From: Streptomyces sp. TRM70350
GTDB taxonomy: Bacteria; Actinomycetota; Actinomycetes; Streptomycetales; Streptomycetaceae
NCBI RefSeq assembly: GCF_019219825.1
Contig: NZ_JAHUXH010000046.1
Coordinates: 1-35,911 of the forward strand
Direction: 5' to 3'
Length of the DNA: 35,911 bases
The translations under genes were made by a program, and so were the position numbers. The notes beneath the pieces are model-generated. The model was given only the letters and a program-made list of their open reading frames with translations, had not been told where the DNA came from and did no database searches. Below, piece by piece: positions 29,436 to 35,911 of the stretch. Every line of letters starts with the position of its first letter. Position 1 is the stretch's first letter.

Positions 29436-29817
29436 AGAAGGCGGGGATACCGGTGCAGCCGGCGCGCAGCCGTTCGGCGAGGGTGCCCTGCGGGGTGAGT
29501 TCCACCTCCAGTTCACCGGCGAGGTACTGGCGGGCGAACTCCTTGTTCCTCGCCGACGTAGGAGCCGGTCACCCGGGCGATTCGGCCGGCCGCCAGCAGG
29601 ATGTCGAGGCCCTGGCCGTCCACGCCGCAGTTGTTGGAGACCACGCGCAGTCCGCCGACGCCCTGGGCGTGCAGGGCGTCGATGAGCACGGTGGGTATGC
29701 CGCACAGCCCGAAGCCGCCCACCGCCGGCGCCGCGTCCGGCACCGGGGAAAGGCATGAACAACGTGGACAAGGTCATGGCCTCGGCCGCCGAGGCGGTCG
29801 CCGACATGCCGGACGCG
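29436..29817 (-). pseudogene. CoA-transferase alpha subunit split by an inversion, frameshifted and truncated
   Basis: The minus strand gives VGGFGLCGIPTVLIDALHAQ, LRVVSNNCGVDGQGLDILLA and IARVTGSYVGE, the alpha subunit pattern of 3-oxoacid-type CoA transferases. One extra G near 29553-29557 shifts the frame; the other frame continues NKEFARQYLAGELEVELTPQ and GCTGIPAFY, where the text stops at the 44-bp repeat. The first residues, MNNVDKVMASAAEAVADMPD, lie on the plus strand (29755-29817) because 29741-29808 is inverted between 10-bp inverted repeats (29731-29740, 29809-29818). Flipping it restores a clean N-terminus. Confidence 0.85.
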
Positions 29818-29859
29818 GTGTCCGGCACCGGGGCGGTGCCCGACCTCGTCGCACAGTGG

Positions 29860-30561
29860 TCATCGTCTGCGGCGGGCAGGTGGCACAGGCATCGGGGCGA
29901 CGCCCTCGACGACGGTGTTGCTGATGGTGCCGATGCCCTCGACTGTCATGGTGACGCTGTCGCCGGGGCCGAGGGGTGGTGGTTCGAGGACGCCGCCCCG
30001 GCCCCAGAGTTCGGCCAGGCAGCCGCCGTTGCCGCAGGTTCCGGAGCCCAGGACGTCGCCGGGACGGATCCAGGTGCCGCGGGAGGCGTACGCCGCCATC
30101 TCCTCGAACGTCCAGGCCATGTCGGCCAGTCGGTCCCGCCCGACCGTCTCGCCGTTGACGGCGACGGTGAGGGCGAGATCGAGGAACCCGTCGGCGTCGC
30201 GGTGGGGTTCGAGTTCGTCGGCGGTGACGAGCCAGGGACCGAGGGTGGCGGAGGTTGCGGACACCAGGTAGCCGACGGCGGCCAGCAGCGCCGCGACGAC
30301 GACGAGTTTCTTACGGCCGTAGCGGTCGCCCACGACGCCGAAGGTCAGCGCCAGGACGGCGGCCGGCACCAGGAAGGCGTCACTGATCCAGGTCAGTTCC
30401 GCGCCGGACGTCTGGAGCGTGCGCTGCATCTCGCCGTTGATCGCGGCGGGCAGCACCAGGCGGATCTGGGCCAGGCAGACGGCCAGACAGCCGACGACGA
30501 TCGTGCCGGTGTGCCGGGCCGGTGCGGCCTCGGACGAGGCGGCGGGTGGGTCGTAGACCAT
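29860..30561 (-). pseudogene. In-frame chimera: MFS transporter N-terminus fused to FAH-family C-terminus
   Basis: ATG 30561 has AAGGAGGAGAC ahead. Residues 1 to about 105 are the first three segments of a DHA2-type MFS transporter: VVGCLAVCLAQIRLVLPAAI, LTWISDAFLVPAAVLALTFG and motif A, VVGDRYGRKK. From about residue 107 the protein becomes LGPWLVTADELE, VNGETVGRDRLADMAWTFEE, GTWIRPGDVLGSGTCGNGGC and GDSVTMTVEGIGTISNTV, the C-terminal half of a fumarylacetoacetate-hydrolase fold. The junction, near 30240-30250, keeps frame, so a 233-residue hybrid may be made, but neither half is complete. Confidence 0.85.
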
Positions 30562-30638
30562 GTCTCCTCCTTGGCGGGCTTGGCGGGTCGTACGGCCCGA
30601 GGGGGACGGAGGGGAGACCGTTGGTGCGGGGAGCGTCG

Positions 30639-31090
30639 TCAGAGGCCGGGGCAGAGCTCGGCCATGCAGCCGAAGAGCCCGGGGCCGTCGAGCGGGGGCA
30701 GTGAGGGGTCGAGTTCCCGGTAGACGGTGTGCACGTTGACGGCGAGACGTTCGCTCTCGTCCAGGTCGGCGAAGCGGCCGAGGTGGATGTCGCGTGCGGC
30801 GTCCATGGCGGGCATGCCGGCGGTGAACCGGGCGGTGGCCTGCTCGTGGACGTATTCGAGGTAGTCGCGGATCTCGCGGACGGCCTGCTTGGTGGTGACG
30901 GGGCCGTGGCCGGGTACGACGATGTCGGCGTCGAGGCCCAGCAGCAGGTCGCAGGCGGCGAGCCAGCGGGCGAAGGGACCGTGCCAGACGACCGGCGCCG
31001 CTCCGGCGAAGACGATGTCGCCGGTGTAGACGGTCCGGGCCTGCGGCACGTGGCCGATCGTGTCGCCGGCGCTGTGCGCGGGCCCGCAGG
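30639..31090 (-). pseudogene. C-terminal part of a metallo-beta-lactamase-fold hydrolase
   Basis: The minus strand reads GPAHSAGDTIGHVPQARTVY then TGDIVFAGAAPVVWHG and DADIVVPGHGPVTTKQAV to the stop at 30639. This is the second half of a glyoxalase II-like MBL protein, with the late His (AHSAGD), TGD and GHG motifs. The HxHxDH half is missing: at about 31080-31095 the sequence switches to a TetR tail on the other strand. It is unrelated to the two ComEC-like proteins at 5-8 kb. Confidence 0.75.
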
Positions 31091-31332
31091 ACCCGTCCCT
31101 GGAAATCGAACTCGCCAGGATCGTCGAGCAAGGGCGGCAACGCGGGGAGATCAGGGCGGGCGTCGACTGCGGCCAGGCCGGCCGACTGCTGGCCGCCTGC
31201 TACTTCTCGACGATCCTGTGCTGGATCCGCGAGGAACCGGCCCCCTTCGACCTGCACGAGCGCCTCGCCGGGGCACTCGACCTCATCCTGCTGGGCCTTC
31301 TTGCCGACGAGGCACATGCCGGGGAGCCCTGA
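31090..31332 (+). pseudogene. C-terminal tail of a TetR-family regulator
   Basis: The plus strand gives LEIELARIVEQGRQRGEIRA then GVDCGQAGRLLAACYFSTIL and LHERLAGALDLILLGLLADE, the ligand-domain end of a TetR repressor. The HTH is gone. It faces the headless MBL gene, as expected for a deletion that fused a TetR-MBL gene pair tail to tail. Confidence 0.75.
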
Positions 31333-31472
31333 CGGTTCCCCTTACCGCTGCCTTGAGGCAAGAGGCCGGTGCCCCATATCAGCGGTTGACCAACAGCCGG
31401 AGCCCCGTCAGACGGTGGCGGGCAGAACGGATTCAGCACACATGAGGCCGGGAAACCCCGTGCTGAGGTCCC

Positions 31473-31533
31473 GTGCCCTTCTGGGCACGACTTGACCCGC
31501 CCACGCCGTTGCGACGAACTGGTGGTGGGCGGG
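31473..31533. terminator. Two hairpins after the TetR remnant
   Basis: GTGCCC-TTCT-GGGCAC (31473-31488) and CCCGCCCAC/GTGGGCGGG (31496-31504, 31525-31533). They lie between converging remnants and can act as terminators. Confidence 0.5.
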
Positions 31534-31543
31534 AACTTGTTGG

Positions 31544-31821
31544 TCAGCCGGTGGCGTCGAGGACGGCGCGGACGACGGCCTCGGCGGTCTCCGGCCGGTG
31601 CGTCCGCTCCGGAGCGGTGACTGCTACGGCCACATCCCCCCGGTAGGCGGTGAACCAGCCCGTGATGGGCTCATCGCTGTCGGCGAACTGGTCGGCGACG
31701 CCTCCGAACGCGGCACTGCTGACGCCGGTGCTGTCGGCGTACGCACGCATCAGCGCCCGCAGTTCGTTCGCCACGTGGCCGGGGAGGGAGCGGTCGGCGT
31801 GGGCCGGAGTCTTCCCGCTGG
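31544..31821 (-). pseudogene. C-terminal fragment of a transpeptidase-like protein
   Basis: The minus strand reads LPGHVANELRALMRAYADST, FGGVADQFADSDEPITGWFT and AYRGDVAVAV to the stop at 31544, similar to the end of penicillin-binding transpeptidases where GWFTAYR-type text follows the KTG box. The KTG box itself is not seen. The N-terminal part is lost; the frame runs straight into the tRNA scrap at 31822. Confidence 0.5.
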
Positions 31822-31841
31822 TCGAATCCTGCCGGGGGCAC
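31822..31841 (+). other. 20-bp tRNA-Arg(CCU) 3' scrap
   Basis: TCGAATCCTGCCGGGGGCAC is identical to the last part of the fragments at 19913 and 33159. It joins the transpeptidase-like remnant, marking another integration or deletion joint. Confidence 0.8.
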
Positions 31842-32394
31842 AACGCGTTATCGCTCTGACCTGGAGTTTCTCCCCAGGGAGGGGTTCTGCTCGGCCTCGG
31901 ACTTCTCGTCCGGGGCCGTTTGCGTGAGCGGACGGAGAGTTGATCTCCCACCCACAAGTCCGGCCCCCCGTGAACGCCGCCGACTCGAAGGAGGGACGTG
32001 CTCCCGTGCGGTGGTCGCTTCCCACGCTGTCGGAGATCGTTTCCCGCCGTACGCGGCGCGGGACGTCGTCGAGATGCGCCGTCGTGAGACGAACTCGTCG
32101 ACGCTCACGGGAGTTTCGTCGGCGCCCTGCGTCAGTGGCGAAGAGCCTGGGCCGCCTCGCGCTCATGGCACGGCCACACGGGTGGTTCTGCGCGGAGCGC
32201 CTACACCCGCATTCGGCTTCGTGATGCCTTGGCCGCACAGGGAACTTGGGCCGGCCGCGGGGCCGACACCCTTGCTCGTTGGTCAGACGATCCGGCGTGC
32301 CGACGAGCAGCTTTCAGATATTTGCGCATTAACCTCTCGTCACCTTATGACGTGGCGGATCGCGTACGCGTCCGCTTCAACGCTCGGAGAAGAC
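31842..32394. other. 553-bp stretch with a hairpin, no gene supported
   Basis: A hairpin, CGGCCTCGGAC (31892-31902) with GTCCGGGGCCG (31908-31918), looks like a terminator. The open plus-strand frame from 31924 has no protein-family character before the signal peptide at 32395. The last 60 bases probably carry the promoter of that gene. Confidence 0.4.
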
Positions 32395-32730
32395 ATGCGC
32401 AAGCCTCGCAAGACCGCTGTCGTGGCCGTCCTCCTCAGCGCCATCGGCTTCCTCGGCACCGGCACCGCCTACGCCGACGGGCACGGGCACAAGCACGGGC
32501 ACAAGCACGGACACGGACACAAGCACCACGATAAAGAGAGCAAGACGCTCCTCATCAGCCAGAGCACCTCATGCAGGACGACCGAAGAGAACGTCGACGT
32601 ACAGGGCCAGTCCGGGTTCGAGAACGGCCGAGAGGGCAACCGGTCCAACGGCGAGGGCTCGCCTGCCTCGCAGACCACCATCCTCGGCTCAAGCCAGGGC
32701 TGCAACAACACCGTCGTCCTCGGCAAGTAG
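32395..32730 (+). CDS. Secreted His-rich small protein
   Basis: A 111-residue protein from ATG 32395 with CGGAGAAG upstream. A signal peptide (1-27: MRKPRK, VVAVLLSAIGFLGTG, cleavage after AYA) is followed by a His/Gly/Lys tract (about 29-46, HGHKHGHKHGHGHKHH), then a polar domain with two Cys (STSCRTTEENV, SSQGCNNTVV). The His tract suits binding of Ni, Zn or Cu outside the cell. The polar end with Gln, Asn and Ser somewhat resembles rodlin/chaplin-like secreted proteins, but no family is assigned. A strong terminator follows. Confidence 0.75.
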   Translation: MRKPRKTAVVAVLLSAIGFLGTGTAYADGHGHKHGHKHGHGHKHHDKESKTLLISQSTSCRTTEENVDVQGQSGFENGREGNRSNGEGSPASQTTILGSSQGCNNTVVLGK

Positions 32731-32737
32731 CTCACAA

Positions 32738-32757
32738 GGGTCCCGGCGCCGGGACCC
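32738..32757. terminator. 20-bp palindrome terminator
   Basis: GGGTCCCGGC/GCCGGGACCC is a perfect dyad eight bases after the stop of the His-rich gene. Confidence 0.75.
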
Positions 32758-33158
32758 CGGGGCCCCTCTCTCCTGCCTCAAGGGGCCGGGTGGCTGTTTG
32801 TATCGCTTCCCCTCGGCCTTCTTCCGCTCGTCATAGGCCCTGGGCGCGGGGACGGCCAGGGCCACCGAGGACCTAGGATCCGGATCTGCGGGTGGCGGGG
32901 GCCATGCCGCGTAGGCGGCGAAGGTGCGGCGGTGGGGAAGGCGGATCCGCCGCCGACGTCGACGAGGTGCGGCTCGAGCAGTACGAATCCGCCCTGAGCC
33001 CGGGTCGCGATGCGGTGACCGTCTCACGGACTGCGCGGAACGTTCCGCACACACGAGGCCGGGAATCCCCGGGAACACGCGAGAACTGCGGCGTGTTTCC
33101 CGGGGCCAGACACCCTACGACCGACATCTCCGCAGGTCACAGACTCATCCAGGGAAGA
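32758..33158. other. 401-bp stretch left of the last tRNA fragment
   Basis: No gene was accepted. A 14-bp palindrome GCGGAACGTTCCGC (33035-33048) is present. The text CACACACGAGGCCGGGAATC (33047 on) nearly repeats that at 31437, left of the other tRNA scrap, so both may be element-end sequences. Confidence 0.4.
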
Positions 33159-33201
33159 CTCCTGAAGCGGGTGTCGCAGGTTCGAATCCTGCCGGGGGCA
33201 C
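33159..33201 (+). other. 3' part of tRNA-Arg(CCU), outer attachment-site remnant
   Basis: These 43 bases are identical to 19913-19955, from the anticodon loop CTCCTGA to GGGGGCAC; the encoded CCA is absent (CAG here). A terminator follows at once, as after a real tRNA gene, so this is probably the outer boundary of the element array. Confidence 0.85.
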
Positions 33202-33206
33202 AGGAA

Positions 33207-33249
33207 GAAGGGCCAGCTCAAGAGAGGTTCTCTCCCAGGCTGGCCCTTC
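33207..33249. terminator. tRNA-downstream hairpin terminator
   Basis: GAAGGGCCAGC (33207-33217) pairs with GCTGGCCCTTC (33239-33249), with a nested GAGAG/CTCTC hairpin inside. Confidence 0.85.
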
Positions 33250-33618
33250 GTCGTATTCGGGGTCGTGCCACACGCCTGCCACTGTCCCACCCGGCATCTC
33301 GTCAGATCACCCCCGCCCGCGCTCACGCCAACGAACCGCACGCATGGCAGTCACGACAGCGGAAGGGTCTGCGCTACTCCGTGACGAAGGGGGGACCGCG
33401 TCGGACTGCACCAACTCTTCCCGCTGCTGGTGCACGCCGTGCTTTCGGCTGTGGCTACTCGGAACAGGCCCTGGAAGCGGCTCGGGCGGCGCTCGCGCGG
33501 TGAGCGCGGGCACCGCCAGGAGCAGCGTCGAAGGCGAGGAAAGCGAAAGGACTTGAGTTCATTTGGAGTGAATGAGAAGGAAGCCCCTTCATGGCCTCGC
33601 CGTGGGCAACGCTAGCAC
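33250..33618. other. 369-bp intergenic region, no gene supported
   Basis: It lies between the tRNA terminator and the stop of the TerD-domain gene. The open frames are shadows; the last part may hold the terminator of the minus-strand gene, but no clean hairpin was found. Confidence 0.4.
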
Positions 33619-35790
33619 TCAGCCCGGGATCAAGTCGCGCAGGTTTTCGAGGGTGATGACCCGGGAGTCCGGGTGCAGCCCCTCGGGGCGTTCGAGGCCG
33701 ATGTACATCACGGGCTCGTCCGGGACCGGATCGCCGTTCCACAGGTCCACGGTCGTGGAGTCGCGGGACATCAGGTCGACCAGGTACCGCGTCGTCAGCT
33801 GCTCGCGCTCCACGAGGGCACGCACCGCCTTGGACACCGACACCTGGTTCTCCTCGACCCGGTTCGCCGACGAGATGCCCCTCAGGTACAGGTGCAGCCA
33901 CTTCGCACGCCACCTGCCGTCGTCCCCGCGCTGGAAGACCAGAGGCAGCGCCACACGTCCCGCCCCACGCAGCTCCGACTTCATCCGCACCGCGCGCGGC
34001 TCGAACGGACGGCCCTTCTGCTCACCGTCGCGCAGCATGAACCCGAAGAACGACTCCTCGACCTCCTCGAAGCTTTCGCCCGCGTAGATGTTGACCTGCG
34101 GAACGATGAACGTGCTGCGCACCCGGTCCAGGGACAGGTTGATGAACTCCGAGGCCCCGTCGGGCGCCTCGGTGACATCGCCCGAGTGCTCGCCCCCGAC
34201 GGCTGTGAGGGCCGTGTAGGAGAGCCAGGAGTCGGTGCTGTAGTCGCTGTGCAGAAGCAGGGCCGACAGGTCGTAGTCGGTCCGGTCCTCGGTCTCCTTC
34301 CAGTACACGAAGAAGCGCAGCAGTTCGCCGTCGACCTCCGAGACCGAACCCCGCGGCAGTACGCCGAACCCGGCCGCGGTCGCCCTGCCACTGAGCGGGA
34401 GCGCCACGTCGAGGACGTCGGGGTCGAGCAACAGCCGGCCCGGCGCCGGGAGCCGACGGCGCATCTCGGCGTCGAGGGCGGCGATCAGACGGCCGCGGTC
34501 GGCGGCCGGTACCGGAGGCCGGACGTCGGGGGTCACCCAGGCGCGGCCCCGGCGGTTGACGAAGATGCGGGGTTCGTCGGTCTCCCGCTCCCGGTTGTGG
34601 AAGTGCTCACGGACCGAGAGGACGACCCGGCCGGAGACCTCGGGAGCGACCTCCACCGCGGCGGCCACCACCGCGTCCCGCTCCTCCTGGTCGGCGGCGA
34701 TACGCAGCAGGAGGTCCAGGGCGCGGAACAGCTTGCCGGGAGCGGACTTCAGCAGCTTGACCGCACCGGTGACGTCGAACTCGTCGAGCAGCTTCTCGAC
34801 GCGGCTGTCGAAGGACCGCGCCTCCTTCTCGCCCCGTGCGACGGCGAACACATCGGCGGCGTGTGGCCAGCACGGGTACTCGTGTGGATGGAGACGCTCA
34901 CCGAGCCGCTTGAAGGGCTCCCGGTGCGCGTGCACATCGGCGAGCTTCGCCGGGTTCGCCGCGACCACCGCGTCGAGGCCCGCGAGCAGCCCCCGGCGCA
35001 CCGGCCGCGACAGCGTCCGGAACCGGGTCGGCTCCTGGAGCGTCACGTCGCCGCCCGACAGTGCGCAGGCCAGACGCAGCACATCGGTGACGGTGTCCAG
35101 CAGGAGGTCGGCGCCGACGCCTAGGCGGGCCTCGTTGACGACCGCCCGGTTCTCCCGGACGGGGATCGACTCCGGCTGGGGGCCGAGCGCGCATCGCTCG
35201 GCGAGGGTCTTGAGGTCGCGCAGGTGGTCCTCGCCCAGTGGCGTCGTGCTGCCCGCCAAGGCCAGGTACAGGTCCGTGAGTTCGTCGTCCAAGTCCCGCC
35301 CGAGGTGCAGGACGGTCACCCGGTCACCCGCCGAGGCGATCAGCTCGTCCTGCGCCGCGATCATCTCCTCGTAGGTGTGCTGGTAGCGGCCGTACGTGGG
35401 GAGGCTGAGCAGGTCCAACACCCCGTGCGCCAGCTGCGTCAGCACGTTCTCGCGCGACGTGTCGTCGCCGAGCGCCTTCGTCACACACCGCATCCAGAAC
35501 TCTTCGGTGTCCGGCACGTTCGCCGGAAAGTCGATGAAGTACGAGTTGTGCCGGACGTGGTCGCCCACCATCTCGCTCACGGTGCGCAGCGTTCGCTTGG
35601 CGGTGTGCACGACTGCGGCCTCCGACAGCTCTGACAGCCGCTCCAGCAGCTCGGCCGAGAGCTTGAAGCCCACGGATGCCAGCGCCGCGTCGAACTGCCG
35701 TGCGACGGTGGCTCCTTCCCCGGCAGATCCCTTGGGGGAGGAAAGGCGGTGGGTGTGCCGGATGACCAGCGATTCGAGACTGTGCGCCAT
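33619..35790 (-). CDS. Large protein with C-terminal TerD-like domain
   Basis: A 723-residue protein. The first 480 residues are helical and unassigned (YFIDFPANVPDTEEFWMRCV, LAHGVLDLLSLPTYGRYQHT, RLGERLHPHEYPCWPHAADV). Residues of about 485-640 form a TerD-like beta-sandwich: DGELLRFFVYWKETEDRTDY, DLSALLLHSDY, INLSLDRVRSTFIVPQVNIY and AGESFEEVEESFFGFMLRDG, with acidic loops that in TerD bind calcium. The C-terminal 80 residues are unassigned. Similar large TerD-containing proteins are widespread in Streptomyces; TerD-type proteins are linked to tellurite and stress response. ATG 35790 (MAHSLESL) is preferred; an upstream ATG at 35877 adds 29 residues. TTGATC and TACAAA upstream may form its promoter. 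Confidence 0.8.
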   Translation of the reverse strand: MAHSLESLVIRHTHRLSSPKGSAGEGATVARQFDAALASVGFKLSAELLERLSELSEAAVVHTAKRTLRTVSEMVGDHVRHNSYFIDFPANVPDTEEFWMRCVTKALGDDTSRENVLTQLAHGVLDLLSLPTYGRYQHTYEEMIAAQDELIASAGDRVTVLHLGRDLDDELTDLYLALAGSTTPLGEDHLRDLKTLAERCALGPQPESIPVRENRAVVNEARLGVGADLLLDTVTDVLRLACALSGGDVTLQEPTRFRTLSRPVRRGLLAGLDAVVAANPAKLADVHAHREPFKRLGERLHPHEYPCWPHAADVFAVARGEKEARSFDSRVEKLLDEFDVTGAVKLLKSAPGKLFRALDLLLRIAADQEERDAVVAAAVEVAPEVSGRVVLSVREHFHNRERETDEPRIFVNRRGRAWVTPDVRPPVPAADRGRLIAALDAEMRRRLPAPGRLLLDPDVLDVALPLSGRATAAGFGVLPRGSVSEVDGELLRFFVYWKETEDRTDYDLSALLLHSDYSTDSWLSYTALTAVGGEHSGDVTEAPDGASEFINLSLDRVRSTFIVPQVNIYAGESFEEVEESFFGFMLRDGEQKGRPFEPRAVRMKSELRGAGRVALPLVFQRGDDGRWRAKWLHLYLRGISSANRVEENQVSVSKAVRALVEREQLTTRYLVDLMSRDSTTVDLWNGDPVPDEPVMYIGLERPEGLHPDSRVITLENLRDLIPG

Positions 35791-35911
35791 TCGGGGATGA
35801 TCGCAGAGGTGCGCGAGCCGACGCACAGGAGTTTTTGTACGCGCTCCGACGCCGTGATCAAACTGCCACAAGATCATCTCATTCGCGACCGACAGTTGCG
35901 GGACAGCCTTA

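Noticed and set aside
29860..31317. 485-residue minus-strand frame as one protein
   Set aside because: Residues before the ribosome site at about 30570 are Arg/Pro shadow of the MBL remnant; only 29860-30561 is retained, as a chimera.
33024..33341. Minus-strand frame containing CPRQDSNLRHPL
   Set aside because: This text is the well-known translation of a tRNA T arm and acceptor end; it arises from the tRNA fragment at 33159.
33673..35124. 483-residue plus-strand open frame
   Set aside because: Antisense of the TerD-domain gene, with His/Arg/Gln-rich shadow text and no ribosome site.
1..35911. CRISPR array or insertion sequence
   Set aside because: No regularly spaced repeats and no transposase with inverted ends were seen; the repeats found are single pairs or short tandems.

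Overview
The window is high-GC actinobacterial DNA, almost certainly Streptomyces. The evidence is strong GC3 codon use, GTG starts, four-base stop/start overlaps, U-poor hairpin terminators, and families typical of the genus (XRE regulator with HATPase and 5-FCL-like neighbours, CsbD, DUF6131/DUF6381-like small proteins, TerD-like protein). It reads as an accessory region built by repeated insertion next to a tRNA-Arg(CCU) 3' end. Three 3' remnants of that tRNA occur (19913, 31822 and 33159), but no complete tRNA gene and no integrase is visible.

Left part (1-9.1 kb). It opens with a cut gene, two small unknown proteins and a regulatory block: a minus-strand operon of two degenerate resolvase-like proteins plus a HATPase, coupled by GTGA overlaps and divergent from an XRE-TPR regulator followed by a 5-formyltetrahydrofolate cyclo-ligase-like gene. 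After a strong terminator comes a compact module of unknown function: ComEC-like metallo-beta-lactamase protein, four-helix membrane protein, second ComEC-like metallo-beta-lactamase protein and a small XRE regulator. This is a candidate undescribed defence or conflict system.

Middle part (9.1-20.0 kb). A heavy-metal (probably copper) island is bracketed by a 93-bp direct repeat. It encodes a BNR-type lipoprotein, three small Cys-rich or membrane proteins, a SHOCT protein, a DUF6153-like protein, a TauE/SafE-cupredoxin fusion, an HMA chaperone, a methyltransferase, DUF1326, a frameshifted DUF2182, a CopA-type ATPase and a MerR regulator. The most striking gene is a complete tRNA-dependent cyclodipeptide synthase. 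It is the first gene of the copA operon and lies under a MerR-type promoter, and the same operator recurs in front of the small Cys-rich gene. Metal-controlled cyclodipeptide synthesis coupled to metal export is the best candidate here for a new biological system.

Right part (20.0-33.2 kb). This is a decaying stress-gene region: CsbD, small hydrophobic proteins, DUF6381, two related helical proteins, two BrkB/YihY proteins and a fatty acid desaturase, mixed with frameshifted or nonsense pseudogenes. From 29.4 to 31.8 kb lies a gene graveyard: a CoA-transferase split by a small inversion, an MFS-FAH in-frame chimera, a headless metallo-beta-lactamase, a TetR tail and a transpeptidase-like tail joined to a tRNA scrap. 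A His-rich secreted protein follows. The last tRNA remnant (33159-33201) with its terminator probably marks the element boundary, and a large TerD-domain protein lies beyond it.
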